A stretch of DNA of 64,000 nt from Casuarina equisetifolia (Eukaryota; Streptophyta; Magnoliopsida; Fagales; Casuarinaceae), in the NCBI GenBank assembly GCA_028551475.1, contig CM052354.1:13142785-13206784 (forward strand), read 5' to 3'. The first letter of the stretch is position 1, and each line of letters opens with the position of its first letter. The translations under genes and the position numbers were made by a program. Below the pieces are notes generated by a model that was not told the origin of the DNA, did not search any database, and saw only the letters and a list, made by a program, of their open reading frames with translations. Positions 1 to 11,363 of this stretch are shown here, piece by piece.

Positions 1-125
1 AAACAGCAAATGAATGTTATAACTCCTAAAAGAAATAGATAATTTTTGTTTTTCAAGGAAAGACTGAAGCTCCAATACTAGCAGGCACAGAAATTGAGAC
101 TTGCTCACTAATACCCTGAAGTCTT

Positions 126-383
126 CACCATGATGCACTAAATCCATCTGAAGCACTTTACTTCTCACCACCTATACGGCAATAAGTTCATATGGCCTCT
201 AATATCTCAGAATTTAGTACCTATAGAAAAACAGAACTCCAGCACCTCCGTCATCACCATTATGCACTAAACGCATCTAGAAGACTTTACTTCTCACCAC
301 CCATACGTCAACAACTTCATATGGCCTTTAATATCTCAGAATTTAGACCTATAGAAAAACAGAACTCCAGCACCTCTGTCATG
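126..383. repeat. 129-bp tandem duplication in the last visible BUD13 intron
   Basis: Two adjacent copies of a 129-bp unit (126-254 and 255-383) share the landmarks TTCATATGGCC (187 and 316) and GCACCTC(C/T)GTCAT. A few substitutions separate them. Neither copy matches any BUD13 coding exon on the minus strand, so I read it as a local intronic duplication. Confidence 0.8.
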
Positions 384-1771
384 CTTTATAATAGAATTTC
401 TTGGCAGACGTTTAACCATTCATAACCACCAAGTCTTTTAAAGAATAAAAAACAATAACTACAATGAAACTAAAAAGTCTTTCAACATAACAAAAAAGGA
501 TGAGGTGGACCACTATCTTTGTTTGTGGGTCCGAATATCATTACAGTCCTTGCTTCAGGCAGTCTTCATTCCACTGGAGGTAGAAAAACCGAAATGTTCT
601 CATGGTGAAATTGTGGACTAAACAAGCTTAAGCTTTTCCAACTGGGTTGAATCCACTGCATACCCACTTGGGACTAAAAAGAAAGGACACTCATCTCGTG
701 CACATCCACATATACATATATGCTCCATACCACAACTTGCCCTTATTCCTCACAACCCAATTGGCAATATTTCTTCTCTTGACCAAAGTTTACCCCATTA
801 TTTAATCATTAGTCAAATCAATGATCTGGATTTTTCAATAGATTATTCATTTATAGCTTAAATAGACATAACGGAAGAAAAATCTAGGAACACCATTTAC
901 AGCACCCTAGGGCTGTCTATAGATCCCCTAGTAACAAATTAGCAGAGATAAACTTTCTGTCAAGTCATAATCTATATCCTTCAAGTTGTGGTAGAGCTTC
1001 AAATGCTCAATTCAAAGAATAAACATCAACTTTACAGTATAATATAATCTAGCATCTGATATATTTTCTTTACAGTTGTCTAAAGTGATTAACTCTCAAT
1101 ACTGGAACTCCATATATGAATAAAACAAGAGAGCCACCACCCAGTATGACGAAGAAGAAAGGGAGCAAACTTGGCTGAAAAAGATATCTAAAGGTGAATA
1201 ATTTATAGCTCTTACTGTTTTACGTTAATCCTTCCATTTAACAATTTAAGTTACGGCAATTATGTGTCACTATCAAGATACCAAATATTTTGATTCCCTC
1301 AAAATAAAAAATAAAAAAATCCATATAAAGGTTCAGGCACTAGGATGGAACTTAATAGACATGTATATGCACTCTTGACCTCCTATATTATCTGGTAGCA
1401 ACACATTTTCTTCGTTCACAAGAACATAAATGCTTTTACCAAAATGAAGTATTTTTAAAATGTAGCATTAGAAGACCATACATATAGTGTTGAGCAAACA
1501 GGTTCAGAAATTTGATGTTTACCAACAAAAGAAAAAAGGCTATGAGGGAAGGGAGAGAGGATAAGTGAGTGCATAAATATAATGTGGTAAAGATACTTTT
1601 AAAAGAATGTAATTTTCTCCGACAGTAGTTATTGTAAAAATGATGATCTATTGAATTGATGATTGTAATAATAACTTCTGTGTTCTGCATCATGACACAA
1701 TTCACTAGCCAAACATGACTCATTATACCACTAATCAGGCATGATATATTCAAGGTCGTATACCAAAATAC

Positions 1772-3946
1772 CTTGGGCTTCTCTTCTACTTTTACTTTCT
1801 GCCGTGATTTGAGGAATTCTTCCTTTGATATACGTTCCCCTGCAGCATCAATGAGTGATACACAAAAAGTCAAGCATGCATTACCAGGTTAAACAAGACA
1901 TTTCAATATTAACAAAGTAGACTTCTTTTGACCTTTCATCTTGTCACGATATACAGGTTCTGCCCCTCGACCACTCATAGAAGGATCCATTTCTTTAAAC
2001 CTACACGGAGAAACAAATATCAGATCCTTACTTACTAACCCAAGCACTATAATAAACACCAGAATCATAAAAACCTCAATCTTATATTCCTATGTTGCCT
2101 GCTGTGTTTTCTGAGAGCAATAATACATAAAAGAACTGACTTAAAAAATAAAGAAAAATTAATCATAGATCAGAATTCTGATAAAATTTTAATTGCGTAT
2201 TAGTGACAGGAATAGACTTTATGTATTGTAAAGATTGCAACTCATGAATACATACACCAATGCGTAATGCATATATCACAGAAAAAAGTGTGCAAATTCA
2301 AAATGATCATTTGTATCACTTCTATGGCGCTTATGTGGGGCATAGTGAGGAGGATTTGTGAAAGAGAAGTATCTGTAGCTTCCTCTTAAAGAGGGCAAAG
2401 CAAATTCTGGGCATTATGGAATCTACATAATCAACACACATGCTTACAAGCTTAACACTGGAAATGGTGGCTACTGAAGAAGACTATATACACAGCGTCA
2501 CTGAATACTAAAGCAGGATTCCGTACAGTCTACGAAGCTTCCTTGTATGGGAGCAACTAACTCATACCCCGTTTGCTAACCATGGCAAACAGGAACTCAA
2601 CCAAAAGTTTGTATGCAACCATGCTCATCACAGAAATCTTAAATAGCTCCCTACTGCAGCATCGGAAAAGTACACCATCAGGACATGAGGTCAGCTGTAT
2701 TGTGCTGATTTTAAGTAAAATTTCATTGCTAGCTACGAGAGAAAGAAAAGCTCACACAGCATATAAAACATATTGCCAACAGCAACCAGCTCACAACTGC
2801 TTGGTTTTCAATGTGCATATAAGACAATAAATAGTTGAAAGACTTAAAGTGACGTCATCAGAGTAAATTTGAAAAGTAATGTGCGATTTTAACAACATAA
2901 ATGTAATTGTCACCTCAACCACTCAGTCTTCTTTTTTCTAGCAATCTCTTCACTGATATCTCGACCAGAGATCAGACCTGTTTTTTGTTGCTCTGTCATT
3001 GCAGCTTCTTTTCTGCTTTTCCTTGGTGGAGAAAGGTCTGGGGGCAAAGATACACCTGAAGCATTGGTTTCACTTTGACCTCGACGTGGAGGGGAAAGAT
3101 CAGGTGATCCATGTCTTCCAATATTGTTTTTGCCTTTTCTTGGGGGTGAGAGGTCTGGTCCCAAAGAATGGAAGTCATCCTGATTTGGAGAACCATGACG
3201 ACCCCGTCGAGGAGGAGAAATGTCAGGTGATGGTGTATGGTGACGTTTCTGCCGCTGCCATGGAGGTGACAAATCAGTGTCTGCTTTGTCAGATTCTGAA
3301 GGTCTAACTCTAGGTTTTGGTGAAGGTGTGTCATTCCGAATCCTCTTTTTACGAGGTGGAGACATATCAGAGTTTAATGGTGAAGCTGACAAATCAATGT
3401 TTTCTCTGCTAGAACCTGAAGGCTTCAAGTCAGGTCCTGGTGAAGGTGTGTCATTGCGAACCCTTTGTTTACGAGGTGGTGAAATATCAGAATTTGGGTC
3501 ACTAGATTTCCCATGTTGAGAGAGTGAAACCCAACCACTTCCATCCTCTGATATGGCATTATAAGGACGCCTGGCCTTCAGTTGTTCAAGCCTCCTCATC
3601 CGCTTAACCTCAATATCCTCATCAACCTGTGGCTTCTCCTCCTCTACATAAAACAACAGACAATTTTTAGCACCTTAAAGTATCACTTAAGATAGAATAG
3701 AAAACCATATACCAAAACAGTATGGGATGACATTTTACCAGCAGAATCATCACTTTCCTCTTCAAGTATTACTGGTTTCTGCCAAACTGGATCTTCATCC
3801 ACAACTAAAACGCCCCTAGCATCCGGTTTACTTTCAACCTTCTTCCTCTTCTTCTTCTTCTTCTTCTGCTCGTCTTCACCATTGCTTTCGTATCTTCTTA
3901 GATATTCTCTACGGGACTTGGGTCCAGAAGTTGATGCCGCCGTCAT
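1772..3946 (-). CDS. BUD13: BUD13 homologue, 5' part (four coding exons; 3' end outside window)
   Basis: BUD13 belongs to the RES complex, which binds the activated spliceosome and helps splicing and nuclear pre-mRNA retention. Exons on the minus strand: 3739-3946 (start ATG at 3946), 2914-3643, 1932-2000 and 1772-1839; all introns are GT-AG and the phases agree across junctions. Exon 1 encodes a Lys-rich N-terminus followed by the family motif VLVVDEDPVWQKPV. Exon 2 encodes EEKPQVDEDIEVKRM and a disordered stretch with about seven D(I/L/M)SPPR repeats. Exon 3 encodes FKEMDPSMSGRGAEPVYRDK and exon 4 GERISKEEFLKSRQK, both classic BUD13 signatures. The C-terminal domain that follows in the family (starting EIKLEWGKGLAQ) is not found in 1-1771 and probably lies off the left edge; truncation is the alternative. 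A donor-like CAG|GTAC near 4450 suggests a 5' UTR intron. Confidence 0.93.
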
Positions 3947-4608
3947 TTTACACTTCCTTGTATCAAAGTAATTACTAAATTCTTATTAAATCAACATGAT
4001 TTCAAGCCAAATATAAAGTCACCGTCAGATTTCTAGCACCTTCAAGAGTTTTTTAGCCTCAAGAATATTAGAAGCCCCCCAGGCAGACTTTAGTAACAGG
4101 ATACAGTAGCCTATATCAGCATTACTATATCTAAGAATTTCCCTCACAGACCAAAAATCAAACATATACCAGTCACCAGCAATATCAAGTTGAATCCGTT
4201 TTCAATTAGACATATGTAAGACCTTAAAGTCTCGCTCTTCAGGCGCAGTATGCCCTAATTGATAAAATTAGGAACAAGAAAAACACTTTCCAGTAGATAA
4301 TTGACGCTCAACTAAACTAAAGGGTTTTGAATTCAATACCACACACAAAAACTTATCTAGGAAATTCGGTTTTGTTCATGCAATCCGCCATTACACACAC
4401 ACAAAAGAGATATATATGTGTGGATGCGACTCAGAGAAGAAAATTGTACCTGACGCTTCAAACTTTTAATGGCTACGGGCTCCTAAGCCGCAAAAATTCT
4501 TAAATTGTATTCCAAAACCGCGCAATCCCCTTGCCTGATCGTGCCCCCTGCGAGCCACTCTCACTGAGCGAACTGGATTGAGAGAACAACAAATGCTTCT
4601 ATTTACAG

Positions 4609-4873
4609 GGATGACTCGAGCGGCGAGTTCGCCAACCGGGCGCCGTTTCTGCCTGGAGTTTTCCCGAAGATAACTGGCCGCTTCTACTATCTGTTTGGGA
4701 AGCCAATAGAGACAATAGAGACAAAGGGCAGAGAAGAAGAGCAGCTGAAGGACAAAGAAGTTGTAAACCAGACGTATTTGCAGGGGAAAGCTGAGATTGA
4801 AAGCAGTATTTCGTTCTTGCTTAAGAAGAGGGAAGAAGATCCTTTGAGGAATGTTATAAAACCCTGTATCTAG
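4609..4873 (+). pseudogene. Orphan terminal exon of a phytyl ester synthase (PES/DGAT-like acyltransferase)
   Basis: From 4610 the plus strand is open for 87 codons to TAG at 4871-4873. It encodes the C-terminus typical of plastid phytyl ester synthases (esterase/lipase plus acyltransferase proteins that make fatty-acid phytyl esters and triacylglycerol): GRFYYLFGKPIET, then a Lys/Glu-rich helix and KKREEDPLRNVI before the stop. It is preceded by a good 3' splice site (TTCTATTTACAG ending at 4608), which fits the last exon of that gene. No upstream exon is visible, and a stop closes the frame at 4565-4567. A 9-bp duplication (ATAGAGACA twice) adds three residues after the FGKPIET motif. It lies head-to-head with BUD13, where BUD13's 5' UTR or promoter should be. 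The minus-strand ORF over it is a shadow. Confidence 0.75.
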
Positions 4874-5801
4874 GCCATGTATGCTCCTTCTCATGAAGTT
4901 TCCTGCATTGAAGCCCTAAGATCTGTTATTTTGAATTTCACATAGATAATGTAAATTTGATTGTCATTATCTTGTTCTACTATTTTGACTTTGTTAAAAT
5001 AATTAGTTATTTAATTTTTAATTGTTGATATGATATTACATCTTCATATGTAATATGAAGGTGCGGTATTTTTTGAGTCAAATCCTGACTGACAATCCGA
5101 CTTGGTTCGAATTCTTATTCTTCCTCTAATTGTGTAAATAAAAAAAATTAAAAAAATATTTGTCAACTTTCAATATTGAACTTTTTTTATTTTTATTAAA
5201 ATAATTAGTTATTCAATTATTAATTGTTAATCGGATATTATACCTTCAAGAACATATTTATCAATAGTGATTTTTCAAATTGAATTTTTTTTAAAGAGGT
5301 TATCTTAAAATTTAATTTTTTTATGATATTTAATTGGGTTGAATTTAACTAATTTTGGATGATATCATTCACTTTTTCTTGATTTTACTTTTTTATTGTT
5401 TTGTAGTCGAGAGCCACGCGTTATCTTGGGTCTTATTTTAAAATTATTTTACACATTGTTAATTGGTATTAAAAACCTAATTAATTCAAGAGTTCAAAAC
5501 CTAATTATTTTTTGATAAAAAATTAAATAATTTTAAGAAATATCTAAAACTTAGTCAATTTAAGAATCTAAAACTCAATTATTTTAAAAATCCAAAAGTC
5601 ATTTATATAAAGTTAAGAATTAGATCATAAATAAATAATACTATTTTCCTTTTATATGTGGTTATTTTGTTAAGTTTTAATACAATCTAGTGATTTGTAT
5701 CTTTTGGTATTTACGTATGTTCTAAAAGCGTAACCCTAACCTCGGGTGATAGGAAGAAAACAAAGGGTGCTCTTGCATGCTTGTGAAAGAAAAAGCCGGC
5801 G
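4874..5801. other. AT-rich intergenic region
   Basis: Spacer between the orphan PES exon and the nuclear-envelope protein gene. It is very AT-rich with many TTTTATTTT and AATTATTTT runs and holds no supported ORF. The last 100 bp before 5802 should carry the 5' UTR of the downstream gene; no clear TATA box can be singled out in so AT-rich a background. Confidence 0.5.
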
Positions 5802-7217
5802 ATGGGCTCGTTTTCCAACACGCTTCATCTCTTCATCCTCCTCCTCTGCCTTGTGACCTCACATGCCAACCGTGAAACCGCCATTTTCAAAGGTGTTGAT
5901 CTTGAAAGCCCAACTATAGTTGTCACTCCATCTACCCATGGCTCTAACGCTCTAGTATGTGAACGTGTTCAAGTTTTTGGTCTTTCAAGATTGAAGCTTG
6001 AGAGTTATGCTAGTTCTTTTCGAGTTACATTGTCTCCATCTACAGCAATCCCAGAGAGACTAAATAGGAACATTCAAGTTTGTTTTCACCAAAATGAGTC
6101 ACTTGGCTTATGTCAGTGTAAAGATGTTGAGTGGAAATCTTTCAAGGGGGTGTGGAACTCTGTCATGTCTCCTTATGATGTTAGATATATTGATATCAAG
6201 TTTATCAGTAAAGTACCCGGATCTATCACAATAGCTATTGAAGAAGATTTCCAACAATGGCGTCTTATATGTCTAGTATTGGGATTTACTTTACTACTTT
6301 TAGCTCCACTTATCAGCAATTGGGTGCCTTTTTACTATAGCAGTTCAATGATGATTGGTGTTTTTCTAATCATTATGATTATTTTATTTCAAGGAATGAA
6401 GTTATTGCCAACTATAAGGAAAAATGCCTTTTATCTTACTATATATGGATCACTGCTCGTAGTTGGATCTTTTCTTTTAAATCACTTTTCAATGCTGATA
6501 AATTCAGTTCTAGTAAATTTTGGACTTAATGAAAAAATGCATAGTCCTGTCTACATATTTTTGCGTGTTGGAATAATCTTACCTGGTGCTGCTTTGGGAC
6601 ATTGGATGGTGAGAAAATTTGTGATCTCAAAGGATGGAAGGGTGGATGTTAGAGTAGCCCAATTTGCTAAATGGGCAATGCGCATCATTGGAACCACATT
6701 TATTTTACAGAGTACTCTTGATACTTCTTTAGCGCTAGTAACCTTGGCTTCTTGTTGGGTTATTTGCAAGCTTATCTTTTTCCTAAAAAAGAGGCTTGGT
6801 ATGATGAATGGAACTTCTTGGTTGAAGCCTAAGAGACAAACTCTAGGAAAGCATGGCCGTACTGAATTTCTTAGCAGGTCAAGCCCTCATGGGAAGATGT
6901 GGAATACTCGAACAAATGTGTCTGCTTGGTCCAATTCTCCTGTTAGAGGTATAATATTTCCATCAATTGGGGCAACGAATCAACAAGTATACTATTCAAG
7001 TTTCTGCAAAAAGCATGACCAGAAGAAGTTCACAAAACAAGAGTGGGATGATTTCACACGGGAGTCAACCCGACAAGCTATTGCAGAGTGGGCATCATCT
7101 CCGGAGGTCTCTGATTGGATGATCAAGAAGTCTAACCGAATTAAACTCCTTTCAAGGGAGTCATCAGATGAAACCTTGGGAAGTGATTCAGACTCCACCA
7201 ATGAGTATTATGGATAG
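5802..7217 (+). CDS. PNET2: NEMP/PNET2-like nuclear envelope integral membrane protein (DUF2215)
   Basis: Single-exon, 471-residue protein of the NEMP (TMEM194/DUF2215) family, inner nuclear membrane proteins; the plant members (PNET2) associate with the nuclear lamina and chromatin. Residues 1-22 look like a signal peptide. Residues 23-150 form a lumenal beta-rich domain with several Cys (53, 94, 104, 106). About five hydrophobic spans follow (near 154-174, 182-198, 210-228, 249-270 and 296-326), with the family's GAALGHWMVRKFVISKDG segment between the fourth and fifth. The nucleoplasmic tail has the conserved KFTKQEWDDFTRESTRQAIAEW stretch (about 408-429) and an acidic Ser-rich end. The first ATG is used because it opens the signal peptide. 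Full length for the family, no defects seen. The family is firm; the exact paralogue is inferred. Confidence 0.9.
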   Translation: MGSFSNTLHLFILLLCLVTSHANRETAIFKGVDLESPTIVVTPSTHGSNALVCERVQVFGLSRLKLESYASSFRVTLSPSTAIPERLNRNIQVCFHQNESLGLCQCKDVEWKSFKGVWNSVMSPYDVRYIDIKFISKVPGSITIAIEEDFQQWRLICLVLGFTLLLLAPLISNWVPFYYSSSMMIGVFLIIMIILFQGMKLLPTIRKNAFYLTIYGSLLVVGSFLLNHFSMLINSVLVNFGLNEKMHSPVYIFLRVGIILPGAALGHWMVRKFVISKDGRVDVRVAQFAKWAMRIIGTTFILQSTLDTSLALVTLASCWVICKLIFFLKKRLGMMNGTSWLKPKRQTLGKHGRTEFLSRSSPHGKMWNTRTNVSAWSNSPVRGIIFPSIGATNQQVYYSSFCKKHDQKKFTKQEWDDFTRESTRQAIAEWASSPEVSDWMIKKSNRIKLLSRESSDETLGSDSDSTNEYYG

Positions 7218-9086
7218 ATTGTGGAAGGTTTGGGCTTCTCAGCCAGTAGCATAGAGGCTTAAAAGGAAGCAAGTATTGGTGTAAGATGTGATGCAAGTTG
7301 TAGTTGACTGGAATAGAATATTTTACAAAAATCCCTCATACTCCCTCGCGGGTAAAACATGTAGAATCAATGAAAGTTAAGTTGAGATTTTCGAATGATA
7401 GTTTAGTTCATTTTACCATTCAACAAGGGTAATCCTTATGACTAGTTGTCCAATTCACGTAACCATTTAGGTATGTTGGTACTCGATGCTTTTTGTAACC
7501 ATAGATGCAAATTGAGTAACACATCTAAATGGTTGCAATCATTTTACTCCGTTCTTGTCGAAGTGTCAACTCCACAGTATGGTAGGCTGCTATGATTGTA
7601 TGATTGAAACATAGATTATGGTGGTGTTGGGTTTAAACTCCGAGAAACCAAGTTGGCAATAATATTCAAATGAATGAAACAAAAAAATAAAAATTGTTAA
7701 TTGGTTTTCGCCCTTACATCATGTTAGAGAAGATTGGTCCTCTGCTCTCTGTTTACAGGTCCCAAAGTAAGGCTTCTATCCGTCCATCACATGTGAAGGG
7801 AAGTGTTTAAGATGTTCTTCTATCACGCGCAGATTTTGCCCTTGCTTCGGTTATGTGAACATAGGGCCACACTTTATATATGATAAAATTACCCTACCAA
7901 TTGTCAATTGATTTTAGGATAGACCCTTCCAAATATTATGTATAAAAAAGATACCAATACTGAATATTTTTTCTTAGTCTATAATGTTGAGCTTTTAGTC
8001 ATTAAGAAGAAGAAGAGGAAGAAAAAGAAAAATTTCATCATTTATTTCAGTATTTTCATTGATAATTTCAAAAAATGAACTAAGCCTAAGGTGTTACTCT
8101 TTTATTTTTTAAAATAAAATAAAATATGCAATCAATATAAATAAATAGTTTACGAGAAATTACAACAATGGTAACGATACTAAATAAATACAGAAACAAG
8201 ATTCACCATCATTTTCTTTTTGATAATAGCCCGCCTAAACCATTGATCAAATTGCGACACCTCTTCTTGGTTGTACTTGGGAGGCTAATTTGGGGGCAAG
8301 ATGAGACTTCAAGGGCACTAAGGAGATTAGCTCCTCACCAGAAAATGTATACAAAGAGACAAAAAAAAATATCAATTCTATGTTTAACAAACATTTGCTT
8401 TTTGATGGGCGATACATTTTGAATCAGCACATAACTTAATTGCAAGTTCCTCGATTTTATAATGGAGTCAAATATTTCTTGAAAGGTTCAGAGGGTTTCG
8501 CTCAATCCAGCTGAATAGTATGCAGTAAGTTTCACAAACTTATACCACTTTAGGATTGACTACCGAGGAACAGAATCTGGCTAAATTATAACCTCAAGAG
8601 CAGCTATAAAATAAATTGAACGAAAATGCCATCCATTTATCACTCAGGGAGTCCTGCTAATTAGTCTAACAAAATCTCATAAATCATGTATACATCTAGG
8701 ATGTCACTTCACTTCAAACACGTAGGAAGCTTGGTGTTAAGATCTAGCTGTGTACCAAACCAACTTCAATTAGTTTATAGCAACCTTTCTCACCTGGAGC
8801 TACATTAGTTTTTCTATTAACAGCCATTGCTCCGAATATGGAACTATAAAAACATCTCAGCCAATCAGCAGAACTACTTGTAATGTACATGTCTCTTTCT
8901 CTAACAATGGAAGATAATTATACCATGCTTGTGGTCGCGCATCCTTTGTCCAGTTCAAAAGGTTAAATCCTTGCCATTCAACGTGTCTCAAACTCCAATA
9001 AAAGGATGGTTCCAGAAGGTATAATGTCTATATAGGAGATCCTCTTAATATTTGCTTCTGTCCAGTGAGCAGAACTTTCCTACAGG
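7218..9086. other. Intergenic region between PNET2-like and PPR genes (convergent 3' ends)
   Basis: The two flanking genes converge here, so both 3' UTRs lie in this stretch. A possible old Copia fragment sits at about 7730-7900: GTGAAGGGAAGTGTTTAAG (near 7793) resembles a polypurine tract followed by an LTR start, but no partner LTR is present. GA-rich and AT-rich tracts occur near 8005-8130. The short ORF at 8168-8422 has no recognisable features and I do not support it. Confidence 0.4.
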
Positions 9087-11363
9087 TTATATGTACTCAC
9101 TTTCTTTTGATTCACCTACTATCCCAGATAAGAGACTTAACATCTCATCCACTTGTGGGTGTAATTTATCTCCAGACAGGAAGATATGAGGTTTCCCTTT
9201 CAGCAGTATCCAACTACAGCCAGGAACCTTGCTAATGCCCTTCTGTTTCATCTTCTTCCTCAATATATTCCCCTCCAGATGCTGCCCATTTGCTGCATAA
9301 ATGTTATAGAGCACCACATGAGCAGGTGCGTTCAAAGGATCCAGTTCAAGGAGTCGTTTGGCTGCATGCCTAGCGATTTCAGCATTTGTCTCATGAAATC
9401 CACATACACCAAGCAATGACCCCCAAACAGCGCGATCTGGCTCAAGAGGTAGCTTCAAGGCTAGCTCCTCTGCTTCTTTTAATTTCCCTGCTCGGCCCAA
9501 AAGATTAACCATACAAATATAATGCTCCAACCCTGGTTGAATTGCATAAGTATCACTCATGGCTCTAAACAACTCCCAGCCTCGACTGACCAGCCCTGCA
9601 TGGCTACATGCTGATAGGACGCCCAAAAAAGTCACAGCATCTGGATCGGTTCCAGATCTAAGCATGTCTTCAAGGATCTTGAGGGTTCTATTTGCAAGTC
9701 CATGATGTGAAAAACCCATGATCATGGAATTCCAAGAAATCAAATCCCGAGATATCATGTTTGAGAATATGTTATATGCATCACCAATCTCGCCACATTT
9801 AGCATACATTGAGATCAGAGAATTCTCAAGAATCAAGTCAAATTCATGTAATGTTTTTGTCAGTATGCAATGGAACTGCCTCCCCTGATCAAGATATGAT
9901 AGTGCACCTGCAGCTCCAAGAAGAATAGAATACGTAGAACTTAGAGGTGAAACACCCTGTGCTCGCATTTCTGAAAATAAGTAGGTAGCTTCTGCAAAAA
10001 GTTCATTATGGACATGCCCCGAAATCATTGCAGTCCATGCAACTGCATCTCTTTGAGGCATATTGTAAAACATATAACATGCCTTTGATACTTGCCCAAC
10101 ACTGAAGTAGCCATTTATCATAGAAGTCCATGAGATCTTATCTAGGATAGAGGACTTGTCAAAAAAATTTTGAGCCTTTTCTAGCTGTGCAATGCGAATA
10201 TAGCCATTGATCATAGAATTGCAAGAATATATATCTGGATTATTCATAAAAATGTAGTGTGCAAAGTCCATCATGCCAAAAAGAGAATACATGTGAACAA
10301 GGCTCCTACATAACCTACCGTCATAATCATGACAGTCTCCACTGTTAATGATCAGCTGAGCATGTAATTGCATGCCAAGATGACGAAAACCTGCACCAGC
10401 GCAAGCATAAGCAAGTGAAATGAAGGTCTCCCCATTTGGTTTTACACCCAAATCCCCTCTCATTTCAAGAAAAAGCAGCAAAGCCTTTTTATAGGATCCA
10501 TTCCAAGTGAATCCACCAATCATAGCGGTCCAAGAAACAATGTTCCTCTCGGGCATCCTCTGAAACAGACAATAACCCTCTTCCACGTTGCCCACTCTAC
10601 AATAACCAGTTATCATGCTAGTCCAAGTGACCACATTCTTCTCTTGCATCTCATCATACAACGCTTTTGCTTCCTCCATTCTACAATTCTCGGCATACCC
10701 CGCAATCATAGTATTCCAAGAAACTATATTCTTATCTGGAACTAGCTGAAAAACCAGCCTTGCTTCGTCCAAATCGCCATTTCTAATCAAACCCGCCATC
10801 ATACTATTCCAAGACACAACATTCCTTTCCGGCATCACTTCAAACAACCTCTTTGCCTCACCAATCCTTCCTGCATCCGCCAACCCACAAAGCATCGAAG
10901 TCCAAGACACAACATTCCTTTCCGGCATCTCCTCAAATAACTGCCAAGCTTCACTTAACCTCCCACTCTGCACATACCCAGACAACATCGCATTATACGT
11001 AACAACATTTCTCTCCGGCATGACATCAAACAGCGCCCGGGCTTCATCAACGAAGCCATTTTTCGAATACTTAGACAGCAATGAAGTCCAATGAACGATT
11101 CGGCCATGCTGGTCTCTCTGAGGCAATTCTTCGAGCATCTGACCCGCTTCCTGGAGCCTACCTCTGGAGAGATAGTGGAGGAGTTGTGAGTCATCGTTAG
11201 TGAGTTTCGAGTACTGGGTTTTGGGAAATGAGACCTGAGTTCCGATACGGCGGCCATAAACGAATCGCCCATAAACGTTAGTAGAGGTTTTCAACAGATA
11301 ACAGAGTCGAAAGACCTTGAGGCAAACAGCGGGCATTAACTGTTCTGCAAAAGACAACAGCAA
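9087..11363 (-). CDS. E-class pentatricopeptide repeat protein, At1g32415-like, mitochondrial
   Basis: Intronless 758-residue PPR protein. PPR proteins bind organelle RNA base by base and guide editing, splicing or stability. After a basic, hydrophobic N-terminus (about 1-60, plausible mitochondrial presequence) come many repeats of the form (V/I)VSWxxMIxGYxxNGxxxEAxxLFxxMPER, running from about residue 66 to 640, first short S-type units and then L and P types with YACAGAGFRHLGMQLHAQL and LGVLSACSHAGLV. An E/E+ region follows (about 645-745: EEAEELALKLPLEPDRAVWG, then PGCSWILLKGKPHIFLSGDKLHP). There is no DYW domain. Wording and length match Arabidopsis At1g32415, a predicted mitochondrial protein. 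The start at 11363 gives the longest presequence; the internal Met at residue 10 is an alternative. Confidence 0.95.
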   Translation of the reverse strand: MLLSFAEQLMPAVCLKVFRLCYLLKTSTNVYGRFVYGRRIGTQVSFPKTQYSKLTNDDSQLLHYLSRGRLQEAGQMLEELPQRDQHGRIVHWTSLLSKYSKNGFVDEARALFDVMPERNVVTYNAMLSGYVQSGRLSEAWQLFEEMPERNVVSWTSMLCGLADAGRIGEAKRLFEVMPERNVVSWNSMMAGLIRNGDLDEARLVFQLVPDKNIVSWNTMIAGYAENCRMEEAKALYDEMQEKNVVTWTSMITGYCRVGNVEEGYCLFQRMPERNIVSWTAMIGGFTWNGSYKKALLLFLEMRGDLGVKPNGETFISLAYACAGAGFRHLGMQLHAQLIINSGDCHDYDGRLCRSLVHMYSLFGMMDFAHYIFMNNPDIYSCNSMINGYIRIAQLEKAQNFFDKSSILDKISWTSMINGYFSVGQVSKACYMFYNMPQRDAVAWTAMISGHVHNELFAEATYLFSEMRAQGVSPLSSTYSILLGAAGALSYLDQGRQFHCILTKTLHEFDLILENSLISMYAKCGEIGDAYNIFSNMISRDLISWNSMIMGFSHHGLANRTLKILEDMLRSGTDPDAVTFLGVLSACSHAGLVSRGWELFRAMSDTYAIQPGLEHYICMVNLLGRAGKLKEAEELALKLPLEPDRAVWGSLLGVCGFHETNAEIARHAAKRLLELDPLNAPAHVVLYNIYAANGQHLEGNILRKKMKQKGISKVPGCSWILLKGKPHIFLSGDKLHPQVDEMLSLLSGIVGESKESEYI

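Noticed and set aside
3277-3519. Plus-strand ORFs opposite BUD13 exon 2
   Set aside because: Antisense shadows of the repetitive SPPR-coding exon.
4466-4894. 142-codon minus-strand ORF
   Set aside because: It is antisense to the phytyl ester synthase exon, whose plus-strand peptide is clearly conserved.
5040-5110. tRNA-like GGTTCGAATTC box B
   Set aside because: No box A at the right distance and no acceptor-stem pairing.
7730-7900. Copia PPT/LTR start
   Set aside because: Motif resemblance only; no second LTR, PBS or coding domain nearby, so it is mentioned within the intergenic entry rather than called.
8168-8422. 84-codon ORF
   Set aside because: No conserved motif, arbitrary start in AT-rich DNA, no support on either side.
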